61,208 nt of DNA from JBNKDD01 sp050288085. Lineage in GTDB: Bacteria > Chloroflexota > Anaerolineae > Aggregatilineales > UBA3940. Positions 17,386 through 25,637 of the stretch are shown in pieces. Location of the stretch: the NCBI GenBank assembly GCA_050288085.1, contig JBNKDD010000004.1:1-61208 (forward strand). Direction: 5' to 3'. Position 1 is the stretch's first letter, and each line of letters opens with the position of its first letter. The position numbers and the translations under genes were made by a program. The notes under the pieces were generated by a model, which was given only the letters and a program-made list of their open reading frames with translations, was not told where the DNA came from and did no database searches.

Positions 17386-18025
17386 TCTTTGCTGGGGCGG
17401 ATAATCCCAACCTGGCCCTGGAGGGTGGTCTGATCGGCGGGGGTGGGCCGTAGCGAAACAGCGGCCCTTCCTCCGGCTGCCCGGTTAACCAGAGCCGGAT
17501 CAACATATCGGTTTCTTCTTCAATCGACAGGTGCGTGGTATCCAACTGCAAGAGCCTCGGATCGTTGACAACCGCGTGCTCCCGGCGTAACCGGCTCAAC
17601 ATCCGGTGCCGGATCGTCGGATCGCGGTAGTGCTGATCGCTGGAAAGATGCAGCCGCCGCAGCGCTTCCCCCAATTCGCAAGTCAGGCAGACAACCAACC
17701 CGGTTTCGGTAAACAACTGGTAATTGCGCGTGTCCAGCAGCGCGGCCCCCGGTGCAACGATCACCGAGCGGCGCATCAAGGTTGCATGGCGGCTCATCTC
17801 GTGTTCGAGTTTGCGCAGCCGGGTATCGCCATACAACTCGCGGATTTTGGCGATACTCATTAACTCGCGTAGTTCGATTTCCTCATCCACGTCAAAGAAA
17901 TCGACGGCCAACCGGCGTACCAGATGCCGTCCAATGGTCGATTTACCAACCCCCAGGAATCCGGTCAGCACCAGGTTGTGGTAAGGTAAATCCAGCCGGG
18001 AGATATTGTTAAGGTCAAGTGACAT
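17378..18025 (-). CDS. Shikimate kinase-like P-loop kinase
   Basis: 215 residues. The Walker A GFLGVGKST (~22-30), FFDVDEEIE (the shikimate kinase DxD region) and a C-terminal lid rich in Arg match the AroK fold. However, the usual GGG substrate loop reads APGAA, and the C-terminus carries an extra Pro/Arg-rich tail of about 30 residues. It may not phosphorylate shikimate. It lies 6 nt downstream of the DUF6391-like gene, so the two are co-transcribed. Confidence 0.7.
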   Translation of the reverse strand: MSLDLNNISRLDLPYHNLVLTGFLGVGKSTIGRHLVRRLAVDFFDVDEEIELRELMSIAKIRELYGDTRLRKLEHEMSRHATLMRRSVIVAPGAALLDTRNYQLFTETGLVVCLTCELGEALRRLHLSSDQHYRDPTIRHRMLSRLRREHAVVNDPRLLQLDTTHLSIEEETDMLIRLWLTGQPEEGPLFRYGPPPPIRPPSRARLGLSAPAKTT

Positions 18026-18031
18026 AGCCGG

Positions 18032-18565
18032 TTAGCTTGAACGGGTTTCTACCCGGTGAGAGATCAGGTTGCCCCGGTCAACCCGGCGGATTTCGACGAT
18101 CTCCAGGTCAGCCGGATCACCTGAGGTGGTGACGTACTTTTGCAGTTGCAAGCCAAGCGACTGCCCAAACAAGACAGCCCCCATCAGCGCTAAGACCATC
18201 AATGGGACGCGCTCCAGCCTGCCGAAGCGTTTCCGCTCAGAACCGGCCAGTGCGGTCAGGGTGGCCGCCGTTCCCAGAACCGCCATCGTGACCAGGTTGG
18301 TGCCGCAGTTCGGGTGGATAGCAAGTTGATGCTCGCCGCCCTGCATACGGGTCAGGGCACGGTTGACGGTTTGTTCCACCTCTTCGGTTGAAACCGTGCC
18401 GTGCAGCCAGAAGCCACTCCAATCCGACCGGCCTACCATCCGTAAATCAGGGACGCGCTGGGACAGCAGGTGGATGGTCGCATGTTCCAGGCCATGATTC
18501 CGGCGAATCCGCCGGACGACGGGCACATCTAGAAAAGTTTGTAAACGACTCAGTTGTCTTTCCAT
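18032..18565 (-). CDS. DUF6391-like membrane protein
   Basis: About 177 residues. The N-terminal RRNHGLEHATIHLLSQR and the HPNCGTNLV motif match the DUF6391 family known from Chloroflexota and Cyanobacteria. One or two hydrophobic helices (~95-140) suggest a membrane protein. The His, Glu and Cys residues of the motifs could bind metal, but no function is established. I chose the ATG at 18565 because GGATAGG lies upstream; an in-frame ATG at 18595 has no ribosome site. Confidence 0.65.
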   Translation of the reverse strand: MERQLSRLQTFLDVPVVRRIRRNHGLEHATIHLLSQRVPDLRMVGRSDWSGFWLHGTVSTEEVEQTVNRALTRMQGGEHQLAIHPNCGTNLVTMAVLGTAATLTALAGSERKRFGRLERVPLMVLALMGAVLFGQSLGLQLQKYVTTSGDPADLEIVEIRRVDRGNLISHRVETRSS

Positions 18566-18709
18566 CAATAAATAACCTATCCTGTTTGAGTTCACATAAT
18601 CAGTGATTATAACGCGTTATGGCCTGGGGCGACTCTTCCCGCAAATCAGATCGTTACAATTCACTTGAAGCCGCGAAATAACGCATTATTTTGTGAGCTA
18701 AAATGCGCT

Positions 18710-18738
18710 TTGACAGCCTCAGGGTGGGTCGGTACAAT
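18710..18738 (+). promoter_or_regulatory. Consensus promoter of the T-box transcript
   Basis: TTGACA (18710-18715) and TACAAT (18733-18738) are spaced by exactly 17 nt. Transcription should begin near 18745, just ahead of the T-box leader. Confidence 0.85.
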
Positions 18739-18744
18739 TTGCAC

Positions 18745-19004
18745 ACAAATGCGATATGTAAAGACGACGAACGGAAGTGATAAGCCATCGTTGCAGCGAA
18801 CCAGGGAGGGTGTGAGCCTGGTAACCGTGCCGCCAACGAGCACAGGTGGCCCACCTCGTCCGGGAGTTGCAGCCGTGAACCGGCATGGTAGCGGCTGACG
18901 TCCAGCGCACGTTACGCGCCAGAGCGGATAGGATTGACTTTCCTATCAAGCAGGGTGGTACCGCGGAATCCTTCGTCCCTGGGTGGAAGAGGGATTTTTT
19001 CTTT
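18745..19004 (+). promoter_or_regulatory. T-box riboswitch with intrinsic terminator
   Basis: The invariant T-box AGGGTGGTACCGCGG lies at 18952-18966. It can pair through AGGG with CCCT at 18977-18980 as antiterminator. The competing terminator is AATCCTTC (18967-18974) with GAGGGATT (18989-18996), followed by a T run. Upstream, CCAGG/CCTGG with a GGTGTGAG loop fits the distal Stem I, CGTTG/CAACG the middle, GACGA/TCGTC the base, and GATAGGA/TCCTATC Stem III. T-boxes sense uncharged tRNA. The specifier is uncertain: CTC (Leu) or ACC (Thr) lie in the right part of Stem I. The first gene downstream is the selenoprotein, with leuS further on. Confidence 0.9.
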
Positions 19005-19037
19005 GCACGACAGTGGAGTTGACGATGAGGCACACGG

Positions 19038-19724
19038 ATGAAACGCTTACTGTTCGGGCTGATTGCTATGCTGCTGGTAGCCTGCTCTGCTTCTGCGTCG
19101 CCGCCAGATGAGAGCGCCGAGGAGGCCGTAAAACCGCCTGACCCGACCGCTGCCGATCCGGTGGAGGCAGTCGAACCGACCGAGCCTGATCCGGCCACCG
19201 AAGCGCCGACAGCCCAACCGACCGAGGAGGCAGTGATACCGACAGTATCCGAGGCCCCTGAATCGGAATCGCTGCCGGTCATCAGGCCCGCGCCGGAACT
19301 GCAAAACGAGGTCTGGCTGAACACCGATCAACCGTTGAGGCTGGCGGATTTACGCGGTCAGGTTGTCTTGCTGGACATGTGGACCTTCGGTTGAATTAAC
19401 TGCAAGCGCGTGATTCCCTCGTTGAGGGAATGGTACTATGAATACGGCGAACAGGGTCTGGTCGTCATCGGCAATCATTATCCTGAGTTCGCTTATGAGG
19501 CCGAACTGGAGAACCTTAAACAGGCAATTATCGATCTGGACGTTCCCTACCCGGTCGCCCAGGATAATAACCGGGCAACCTGGGGAGCTTATCAGAACCG
19601 CTACTGGCCGACCCTTTATCTGATCGGCAAACAGGGGAATATCCGTTACATTCACATTGGTGAAGGCGATTACGAAGAGACAGAAGCCGCTATTCAATCG
19701 CTTCTGGCAGAACCTTATCCATAG
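19038..19724 (+). CDS. Thioredoxin-like lipoprotein with in-frame TGA, predicted selenoprotein (UxxC)
   Basis: 228 residues if TGA at 19392-19394 is read as selenocysteine 119. The signal peptide ends in lipobox LVAC (~16) and is followed by a Glu/Pro/Thr linker. A TlpA/DipZ-type thioredoxin domain starts near residue 90: VVLLDMWTFG-U-INCKRVIPSLREWY, VVIGNHYPEF, YWPTLYLIG, HIGEGDYEETE. Homologues have CINC, so Sec replaces the first, nucleophilic cysteine. The frame is intact on both sides of the TGA and the downstream half is fully conserved. Expected role: thiol/disulfide or peroxide chemistry outside the membrane. TGA is a normal stop elsewhere here, so recoding must be local. The cupin gene follows after 8 nt. 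Confidence 0.8.
19413..19431 (+). promoter_or_regulatory. SECIS-like hairpin just downstream of the in-frame TGA
   Basis: ATTCCCTC and GAGGGAAT form a perfect 8-bp stem with the 3-nt loop GUU. The loop starts 26 nt after the TGA and has G as its first base. Bacterial SECIS elements lie within the coding sequence about 16-37 nt after UGA and need a G in the first two loop positions, so this fits. Three further pairs (19410-19412 with 19434-19436) could extend the stem past a GG bulge. Confidence 0.7.
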
Positions 19725-19732
19725 GGGGAGAG

Positions 19733-20068
19733 ATGGCAGAAAATCCAATCGTTCGCTGGGAAGATACAAAACCGGTCGAGATGGTGCCCGGACTGATCCG
19801 TCGGACAATGGGCGTCACAGAAGACGCGATGATCACCGTGTTCCATGCGGAAAAGGGCGTCGATCTCCCGGAACACAATCATCCGCACCAGCAGATCGGT
19901 TACCTGATTAGCGGGGAGTTGAACATCACCATTGACGGCGTGACGTATAATTGCAAGCCGGGTGATAGCTGGGCCATTCCCGGTGGGGTGATGCACCAGG
20001 CTTCCTTCCCGGAGGAGAGCGAGCTTGTTGAATGCTTCTCTCCGGCGCGTGAAGATTACATGGATTGA
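19733..20068 (+). CDS. Cupin domain protein
   Basis: 111 residues, a single small beta-barrel. Cupin motif 1 (PEHNHPHQQIGYLISGEL: His, His, Gln/Glu) and motif 2 (PGDSWAIPGGVMHQA) are complete and should bind a divalent metal. It is cytoplasmic. It follows the selenoprotein by 8 nt behind GGGGGAG and is part of the same T-box-controlled transcript. Small cupins act as dioxygenases, isomerases or ligand sensors; the substrate cannot be deduced. A redox or metabolite-sensing role beside the selenoprotein is inference. Confidence 0.85.
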   Translation: MAENPIVRWEDTKPVEMVPGLIRRTMGVTEDAMITVFHAEKGVDLPEHNHPHQQIGYLISGELNITIDGVTYNCKPGDSWAIPGGVMHQASFPEESELVECFSPAREDYMD

Positions 20069-20098
20069 AATTGATTTAACCACGAAAGGAGGTTCGCG

Positions 20099-20185
20099 AT
20101 GATGTGCATAGATAAGTTCACAAAGTGGGGTGCTCACTGCCTTCTCGTGCGCCTCCAGGTAGAATCCGGGACGATTGTAGGGTGA
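20099..20185 (+). CDS. Possible 28-residue leader peptide ahead of leuS
   Basis: A short frame starting ATG ATG sits 6 nt behind a perfect Shine-Dalgarno AAAGGAGG and ends with TGA at 20183. It contains a run with three Leu in five codons (CTT CTC GTG CGC CTC). It ends 36 nt before the leuS start. That arrangement resembles an attenuator or translational leader sensing charged tRNA-Leu, but no convincing terminator hairpin is visible in the gap. It could also be an unrelated small protein. Confidence 0.35.
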   Translation: MMCIDKFTKWGAHCLLVRLQVESGTIVG

Positions 20186-20221
20186 TTATGACAGAGACTA
20201 AACATGGAGAAGGTATAAGGA

Positions 20222-22747
20222 ATGAGTGATTCGTATAATCCTCAAGAAATAGAAAAACGCTGGCAGCAGCGCTGGGAAGACAACGGACTGCACCGGGCAC
20301 GGGTCGATAAGGGCGAGAGGAAATTCTACGCCATGACGATGTACCCCTACCCATCGGGCAATCTGCACATGGGCCACTGGTACGCAATGGTCCCGTCAGA
20401 TGCACGGGCCCGCTATCTGCGGATGCAGGGTTATAACGTCATGTTCCCGATGGGCTTTGACTCGTTTGGCTTACCGGCAGAGAATGCGGCCATCAAGCGC
20501 AATATCCACCCAAAGACATGGACATACGACAACATCGACAACATGATCCGGCAGTTAAAGTCGATGGGTGCTATGTTCGATTGGGAGCGGATGGCAATCA
20601 CCAGCGACCCGGACTACTACAAGTGGACACAGTGGTTTTTCGTCCAGTTCTATAAGAATGGGCTGGCCTACAAGAAAATGTCGCCAGTCGATTTCTGCCC
20701 AACCTGTAACACCACCCTGGCCCGTGAGCAGGTCTGGGGCGACGATCGTCACTGCGAGCGCTGTGGCACCCCGGTTATCAAGAAGGACCTGGATCAGTGG
20801 TTTTTCAGCATTACCAAGTATGCCGAAGAACTGCTGGACTTCAGCAAGATCGAATGGCCGGAGCGTGTCCGGGCCATGCAAACCAACTGGATCGGGCGCA
20901 GCGAGGGCGCACACGTGATCTTCAAGACCGAGCAAGGACACGAGATGCCGGTCTTCACCACCCGGCCTGATACGCTGTGGGGTGCGACCTTCATGGTGAT
21001 GGCTCCTGAGCATCCCCTGGTCGATGAGATCATGACAGACGATCAGCGTGCCGAGGTCGAGGACTACATCGCGCAGGCGGCCCGATCATCTGATATCGAG
21101 CGCCAATCGGTTGAACGTGAGAAGACCGGTGTGTTTACCGGCGCATATGCCATCAACCCGGTCAATCAGGAACGCATCCCGATCTGGGTTGCCGACTACG
21201 TGCTGATGACCTACGGTTCCGGCGCAATCATGGCGGTTCCGGCCCACGACGAACGCGACTTTGCGTTTGCGCGGAAATACGGGCTGGAGGTGCGGGTAGT
21301 TATCCAGCCGGAAGGCGAAGCCCTGGACGGCGCGACAATGGAAGTCGCCTACGACGGGGCCGGTGTGATGGTCAACTCAGCCCAGTTCAACGGGACAGCC
21401 GTCACCGATGAAAAAGGCCGGAAGAACCCCGGCATCAGCATAGTGATCGATTGGCTGGAGGAACAGGGCATCGGTCGTGAAGATATCAACTACCGCCTGC
21501 GCGACTGGCTGATCAGCCGCCAGCGGTATTGGGGCGCACCCATCCCGATGATCCACTGCCCATCGTGTGGCATCGTGCCGGTACCGGAAGACCAACTGCC
21601 GGTGCTGCTGCCCGATGATGTCGAGTTCGTGCCGACCGGCGAATCGCCGCTGAAGCTGCACCCGACCTGGAAGCAGGTCGAGTGCCCGCAGTGTGGTAAC
21701 AAGGACGCCGAGCGCGAAACCGATACGATGGACACCTTCATGTGTTCGTCATGGTATCAGTATCGCTACCTGAGCCCGCACTACCCGGACGGCCCCTTCG
21801 ATCCGGAAGAGGGAGCCTACTGGCTGCCGGTTGACCGGTATACGGGCGGCATCGAACATGCGACCATGCACCTGCTGTACACGCGTTTCTTCACCAAGGC
21901 GATGCGGGACTGCGGCGTTTTTGAGGGGATCGAACCGGCTGACCCAGAAAACCAGCCTGAGACGATCTTCGATGAGCCGATGACCCGCCTGTACAACCAG
22001 GGAATCATCCTGGGTGAAGACCGCGAGAAGATGAGCAAGTCACGCGGGAACGTGATCGACCCGGATGACCTGGTATCGAAGTTTGGCGCAGACACGGTGC
22101 GTACCTACCTGATGTTTGCTTTCAAATGGGACCAGGGCGGCCCCTGGGACAGCCAGGGCATATCTGGCCCGCAGCGTTTCCTGAGAGATGTCTGGTCGCT
22201 GATCGCCGAACCGGCTTCACCGGTTGAGGGGAGTGCAGCGACAAAGGATCAACCAACTGACCTGCTGCGCCGCCGGGTACACCAGACCATCATTCGGGTG
22301 ACTCGTGATCTGGAAGACTTCAGCTTCAATACGGCGATTGCCGCCCTGATGGAACTGAAGAACACCATGCAGGATTTCAAGAGCAAGCACCCGGCCATCC
22401 TGGATACGGACGCCTGGACGGAAGCGCAGCAAACCCTGCTGCTGATGATGGCTCCCTTTGTGCCGCACATCGCCGAAGAACTGTGGGCAAAGATCGGTGG
22501 AACCTACAGCATCCACCAGCAGTCCTGGCCGGTCGCTGATGAGGAAATCGCCGCCGAAGATTACATCACGCTGGCGGTTCAGGTGAACGGCAAGGTGCGT
22601 GATCAGATCACTGTCCCGGTAGATGCAGCCGAAGATGCCGTGAAGGAACAGGCTCTGGCTTCGGAGAATGTCCAGCGTCACATGGATGGGAAATCGCCTA
22701 AGCGCGTCATCTACGTTTCGGGCAGGCTGGTTAATATCGTCGTCTAG
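20222..22747 (+). CDS. leuS: Leucyl-tRNA synthetase
   Basis: An 841-residue class I synthetase charging tRNA-Leu. It carries the HIGH-type motif HMGH (residues 49-52), a zinc module (CPTC...CERC, ~160-180), the CP1 editing domain (~220-420; TTRPDTLWG, the Thr-rich and GTGAIM-like YGSGAIMAVPAHDERD motifs), KMSKS (~603-607), an anticodon-binding helical region and a C-terminal domain. Length and domain order are normal for the bacterial enzyme. The start at 20222 has GAAGG upstream. It may be co-transcribed with the T-box genes. Confidence 0.97.
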   Translation: MSDSYNPQEIEKRWQQRWEDNGLHRARVDKGERKFYAMTMYPYPSGNLHMGHWYAMVPSDARARYLRMQGYNVMFPMGFDSFGLPAENAAIKRNIHPKTWTYDNIDNMIRQLKSMGAMFDWERMAITSDPDYYKWTQWFFVQFYKNGLAYKKMSPVDFCPTCNTTLAREQVWGDDRHCERCGTPVIKKDLDQWFFSITKYAEELLDFSKIEWPERVRAMQTNWIGRSEGAHVIFKTEQGHEMPVFTTRPDTLWGATFMVMAPEHPLVDEIMTDDQRAEVEDYIAQAARSSDIERQSVEREKTGVFTGAYAINPVNQERIPIWVADYVLMTYGSGAIMAVPAHDERDFAFARKYGLEVRVVIQPEGEALDGATMEVAYDGAGVMVNSAQFNGTAVTDEKGRKNPGISIVIDWLEEQGIGREDINYRLRDWLISRQRYWGAPIPMIHCPSCGIVPVPEDQLPVLLPDDVEFVPTGESPLKLHPTWKQVECPQCGNKDAERETDTMDTFMCSSWYQYRYLSPHYPDGPFDPEEGAYWLPVDRYTGGIEHATMHLLYTRFFTKAMRDCGVFEGIEPADPENQPETIFDEPMTRLYNQGIILGEDREKMSKSRGNVIDPDDLVSKFGADTVRTYLMFAFKWDQGGPWDSQGISGPQRFLRDVWSLIAEPASPVEGSAATKDQPTDLLRRRVHQTIIRVTRDLEDFSFNTAIAALMELKNTMQDFKSKHPAILDTDAWTEAQQTLLLMMAPFVPHIAEELWAKIGGTYSIHQQSWPVADEEIAAEDYITLAVQVNGKVRDQITVPVDAAEDAVKEQALASENVQRHMDGKSPKRVIYVSGRLVNIVV

Positions 22748-22772
22748 CGTTCCAAAATCGCTTAAAAAAGAG

Positions 22773-22816
22773 GGCTCCAACCGTGTATACTATATGCGGA
22801 TTTGGAGCCTTTTTTA
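22773..22816 (+). terminator. Intrinsic terminator of leuS
   Basis: GGCTCCAA (22773-22780) pairs with TTGGAGCC (22802-22809), followed by seven T residues. The unusually long loop (21 nt) contains TATACT, a possible -10 for the following gene. Confidence 0.75.
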
Positions 22817-22837
22817 TTATCAAAGAAGCAAACAGGC

Positions 22838-25597
22838 ATGCAATCGATCTCTACAAATACCAACTCGATTTTCAAAGATTTAAAATTCCGCTGGCCCTGG
22901 CGCATCTACCAGGAGCGTGTGCTGAGTGCCATCGACACCCATATTTCAGACCGCCGGTTACACATCGTGGCCGCACCGGGTGCCGGGAAAACCACCCTGG
23001 GGCTGGAGATTTTTCGCCAACTGGGGCAGCCTGCCCTGGCCCTTTCCCCGACCCGTACCATCCGCGACCAGTGGATTCTCCGCCTGAATGACTTCATCCC
23101 GCCTTACGAAACCAACGGCACAGAGCCAGACTGGGTCAGCCGTGACCTGGAAACGCCTGCCATTTTCACGTCGATTACCTATCAGGCCCTTCACACCACC
23201 TATCGCCGCTTGATCGCGGAGCAGCCGGACGAAGAAAACATCGAAGATGAATTAGAACTTCTCCAGGAAAAGCTCTCTGGCTCAGAGATCCAGAACTTGA
23301 TCGACCGTCTCAAGATAGCCGGAATCAAAACGCTGATCCTGGATGAAGCCCATCACCTGCGGGCTGAATGGTGGAAGGCGCTCACCAGGGTGCTGGAGGA
23401 TTTGCCGGACGTTGTGCTTGTCGCCTTGACCGCCACCCCACCCTATGATGTGACCGGCCATGAGTGGAACCGTTATCAGGAATTGTGCGGCCCAATCGAT
23501 GAAGAAGTCTCCGTGCCGGAGCTGGTCAAGGCTGGCACACTCTGCCCGCATCAGGATTACGTTTATGCCGTCCAGCCATCTGAAAAGGACCGGAACGCGC
23601 TGCAATTATATAATCGCGCCGTGAAGCAGATCACCGATGACCTGCTGGCCGACAAAATTTTCTATCGGTGCGTGCGGCTCCATCCCTGGATCGCCAACCC
23701 TGAGATTGATGCCGGAGAGATCATCGCCGACCCGGAGATGGCGGCGGCGCTGCTGGTCTATCTCAAGGCTCGTGAAGTTGATCTTCCTAAGCACCTGCTG
23801 CGGCTGCTGGCTGTCAGAGAACAGGACATCCCGCGAATCAACCGGCGCTGGTGGCAGGTGATCGTAAAAGCCTACCTTTTCGACAAAAACTGGCAGCGCC
23901 CCGAAAAGTATCAACAGCACCGCGACGACCTGGCAACCCTGCTCCGTAAAGAATCGATCCTGTATCGCCAGGAACTAAGCCTGGACGAGTCCCGCAAGGT
24001 GAAGGCGCAGTTATCGCTGACCGCTACCAAGATCGATGCCTGCCAGGAAATATACTGGCTCGAACGTAAAGTTCGCGGGGATGACCTGCGGATGGTCGTC
24101 CTCACCGATTTTATCCGCGACGATAATTTTGTCGATGGCACCGGCCCCAAGAACCCTGAATTAGGAGCCTGGCCGATTTTCCATCGATTGGCAAGCACGG
24201 CAGGTAAAGAAGAAGCCGCCCACATCGGGCTGTTGACCGGGCGTTTAGCCATCGTCCACACGGATAGACTCCCGGCACTTGAAGCCGAACTTCCCCCCGA
24301 AACCCTGTCGCATACGCCGCTTGCCGGTCTGCCCGGTTTCTGCCAGATCACCGTATCGGGGACGCGCCGCCTGACCGGTGCTTTCACCGAGTTACTCACC
24401 CAGGGGGAGCTACATGCGCTGGTTGGGACACGAGCCCTGCTTGGTGAAGGTTGGGATGCCCCGGTGATTAATTCGCTGGTGCTGGCAAGTTTCGTGGGTT
24501 CGTTTATGCTCACCAACCAGATGCGTGGGCGGGCCATCCGCATTGATCGCAGCCACCCGGATAAAGCCGCCAGCATCTGGCACATTGTCGCCATTGACGT
24601 GGTCCAACCAAATGGCATCGATGACTACATCGATATGAAGCGCCGGTTCGGTACTTTTGTCGGGTTAAGTGAAAACCAACCCATCATCGAGAGCGGGTTG
24701 GAACGACTCCACCTGCGCGCCCTTGAATCGATGAAGCCTTCCATGATCCTGCCTGACCAACCCCTGGGTATTTCCGCTGGCGTCATCGAACGGAACAACA
24801 AGGAGATGGTTCGACGACTGGCCGACATTGGTTCGATTGGCCCACGCTGGCAGGAGGCTATCGATACCGCTGATGAAGGCCGGGTGATCCCCAGCGTCCT
24901 GACCCCCAAGCCGCCGTCGATGCGGGCCATGTATTTCACAAAGACGCTGCGCTACTTATTGACGGAAATCGCCATCTCGTTTATGGCAGTCTTCTCTCAA
25001 TTCATCGCCAATGGCGAGGCTTACCGCGATCTGGGAGTCTGCCTGACAATCGTGACGATTGGTGCCGTGCTGGGATTTCTTGTTGTTCTGCCCAGGTTAA
25101 TCCGCGCCACAATCGTCCTGATCCGTCACCTGCCTGTTGATGGCAGCCTGCGTGCTATTGGGAAGGCCGTCCGTGATGCCTTACACGATCAGGGCTTGCT
25201 GGAGACGGATCACTTCCGCCTGAAGGTGATCACCGAAGAAGGCGAGTCGGGTGAGTATTTCATTATGCTGGCCGGGGGGACTTTCCGGGAGCAGTCGCTA
25301 TTTGCCGATTGCATGGGAGAAGTGCTGGGCGAGATCGGCAATCCGCGTTATCTCATCACCCGTGAGGGGAAAAAACTGGGCACGAAGCGGCGAGATTATC
25401 ACGCCGTGCCGCAGATATTGGGCATCAATAAGGAACGTGCCGAGTCACTGCTTACAAGCTGGCATCACTGGGTTGGCCCCGCCGATTTGCTCTACACGCG
25501 CGTGCCGGAAGGGCGTGCCCTGTTACTCAAAGCACGGGCGGCGGCTTTTTCAACCATTATGGAACGGCGATCCGAACGCCGGGATCAATGGCAATAG
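22838..25597 (+). CDS. SF2 DEAH-type helicase fused to a two-helix membrane segment
   Basis: About 919 residues. Helicase motifs: Walker A APGAGKTT (~46), DEAH in LILDEAHH (~172), TATPP (motif III-like, ~203), GTRALLGEGWDAP (~530, motif V) and QMRGRAIR (~565, motif VI, Arg fingers). A long helical insertion lies between the two RecA lobes. After the motor come two hydrophobic helices (~705-775) and a soluble C-terminal domain of about 150 residues. The membrane segment is unusual for an SF2 motor. I start it at ATG 22838, since the in-frame TTG at 22802 lies inside the leuS terminator. Function unknown; defence or DNA/RNA translocation at the membrane are guesses. Confidence 0.75.
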   Translation: MQSISTNTNSIFKDLKFRWPWRIYQERVLSAIDTHISDRRLHIVAAPGAGKTTLGLEIFRQLGQPALALSPTRTIRDQWILRLNDFIPPYETNGTEPDWVSRDLETPAIFTSITYQALHTTYRRLIAEQPDEENIEDELELLQEKLSGSEIQNLIDRLKIAGIKTLILDEAHHLRAEWWKALTRVLEDLPDVVLVALTATPPYDVTGHEWNRYQELCGPIDEEVSVPELVKAGTLCPHQDYVYAVQPSEKDRNALQLYNRAVKQITDDLLADKIFYRCVRLHPWIANPEIDAGEIIADPEMAAALLVYLKAREVDLPKHLLRLLAVREQDIPRINRRWWQVIVKAYLFDKNWQRPEKYQQHRDDLATLLRKESILYRQELSLDESRKVKAQLSLTATKIDACQEIYWLERKVRGDDLRMVVLTDFIRDDNFVDGTGPKNPELGAWPIFHRLASTAGKEEAAHIGLLTGRLAIVHTDRLPALEAELPPETLSHTPLAGLPGFCQITVSGTRRLTGAFTELLTQGELHALVGTRALLGEGWDAPVINSLVLASFVGSFMLTNQMRGRAIRIDRSHPDKAASIWHIVAIDVVQPNGIDDYIDMKRRFGTFVGLSENQPIIESGLERLHLRALESMKPSMILPDQPLGISAGVIERNNKEMVRRLADIGSIGPRWQEAIDTADEGRVIPSVLTPKPPSMRAMYFTKTLRYLLTEIAISFMAVFSQFIANGEAYRDLGVCLTIVTIGAVLGFLVVLPRLIRATIVLIRHLPVDGSLRAIGKAVRDALHDQGLLETDHFRLKVITEEGESGEYFIMLAGGTFREQSLFADCMGEVLGEIGNPRYLITREGKKLGTKRRDYHAVPQILGINKERAESLLTSWHHWVGPADLLYTRVPEGRALLLKARAAAFSTIMERRSERRDQWQ

Positions 25598-25620
25598 GGA
25601 CACGTTATGCACGTGTCCCT
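25596..25620. repeat. Perfect inverted repeat between convergent genes
   Basis: AGGGACACGT and ACGTGTCCCT form a 10-bp stem with loop TATGC. The left arm overlaps the helicase stop codon. It may be a bidirectional terminator. The flank TAGGGAC...GTCCCTAC is of the same style as the GTAGGGGC...GCCCCTAC element at 37693-37741. Confidence 0.55.
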
Positions 25621-25637
25621 ACAAACGGACTGTAAGA

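Noticed and set aside
18719..19324. 201-codon minus-strand ORF across the T-box and selenoprotein start
   Set aside because: It is antisense to a recognisable T-box and signal peptide, and its Ser/Ala/Gly-rich composition is a shadow of the Glu/Pro/Thr linker.
19392..19394. TGA as a tryptophan codon (alternative genetic code)
   Set aside because: Many genes here end in TGA with their homologous length and use TGG for Trp, so a general recoding is excluded. Only a local Sec reading fits.
19038..19394. Two separate genes (19038-19394 and an ORF from a GTG at 19410)
   Set aside because: The second half would begin inside the redox motif without a ribosome site, and both halves belong to one thioredoxin domain in the same frame.
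20222..22747. T-box considered as belonging only to leuS
   Set aside because: Not excluded, but two complete genes separate them and a ribosome site with a leader ORF lies just before leuS, so exclusive control of leuS cannot be stated from sequence.
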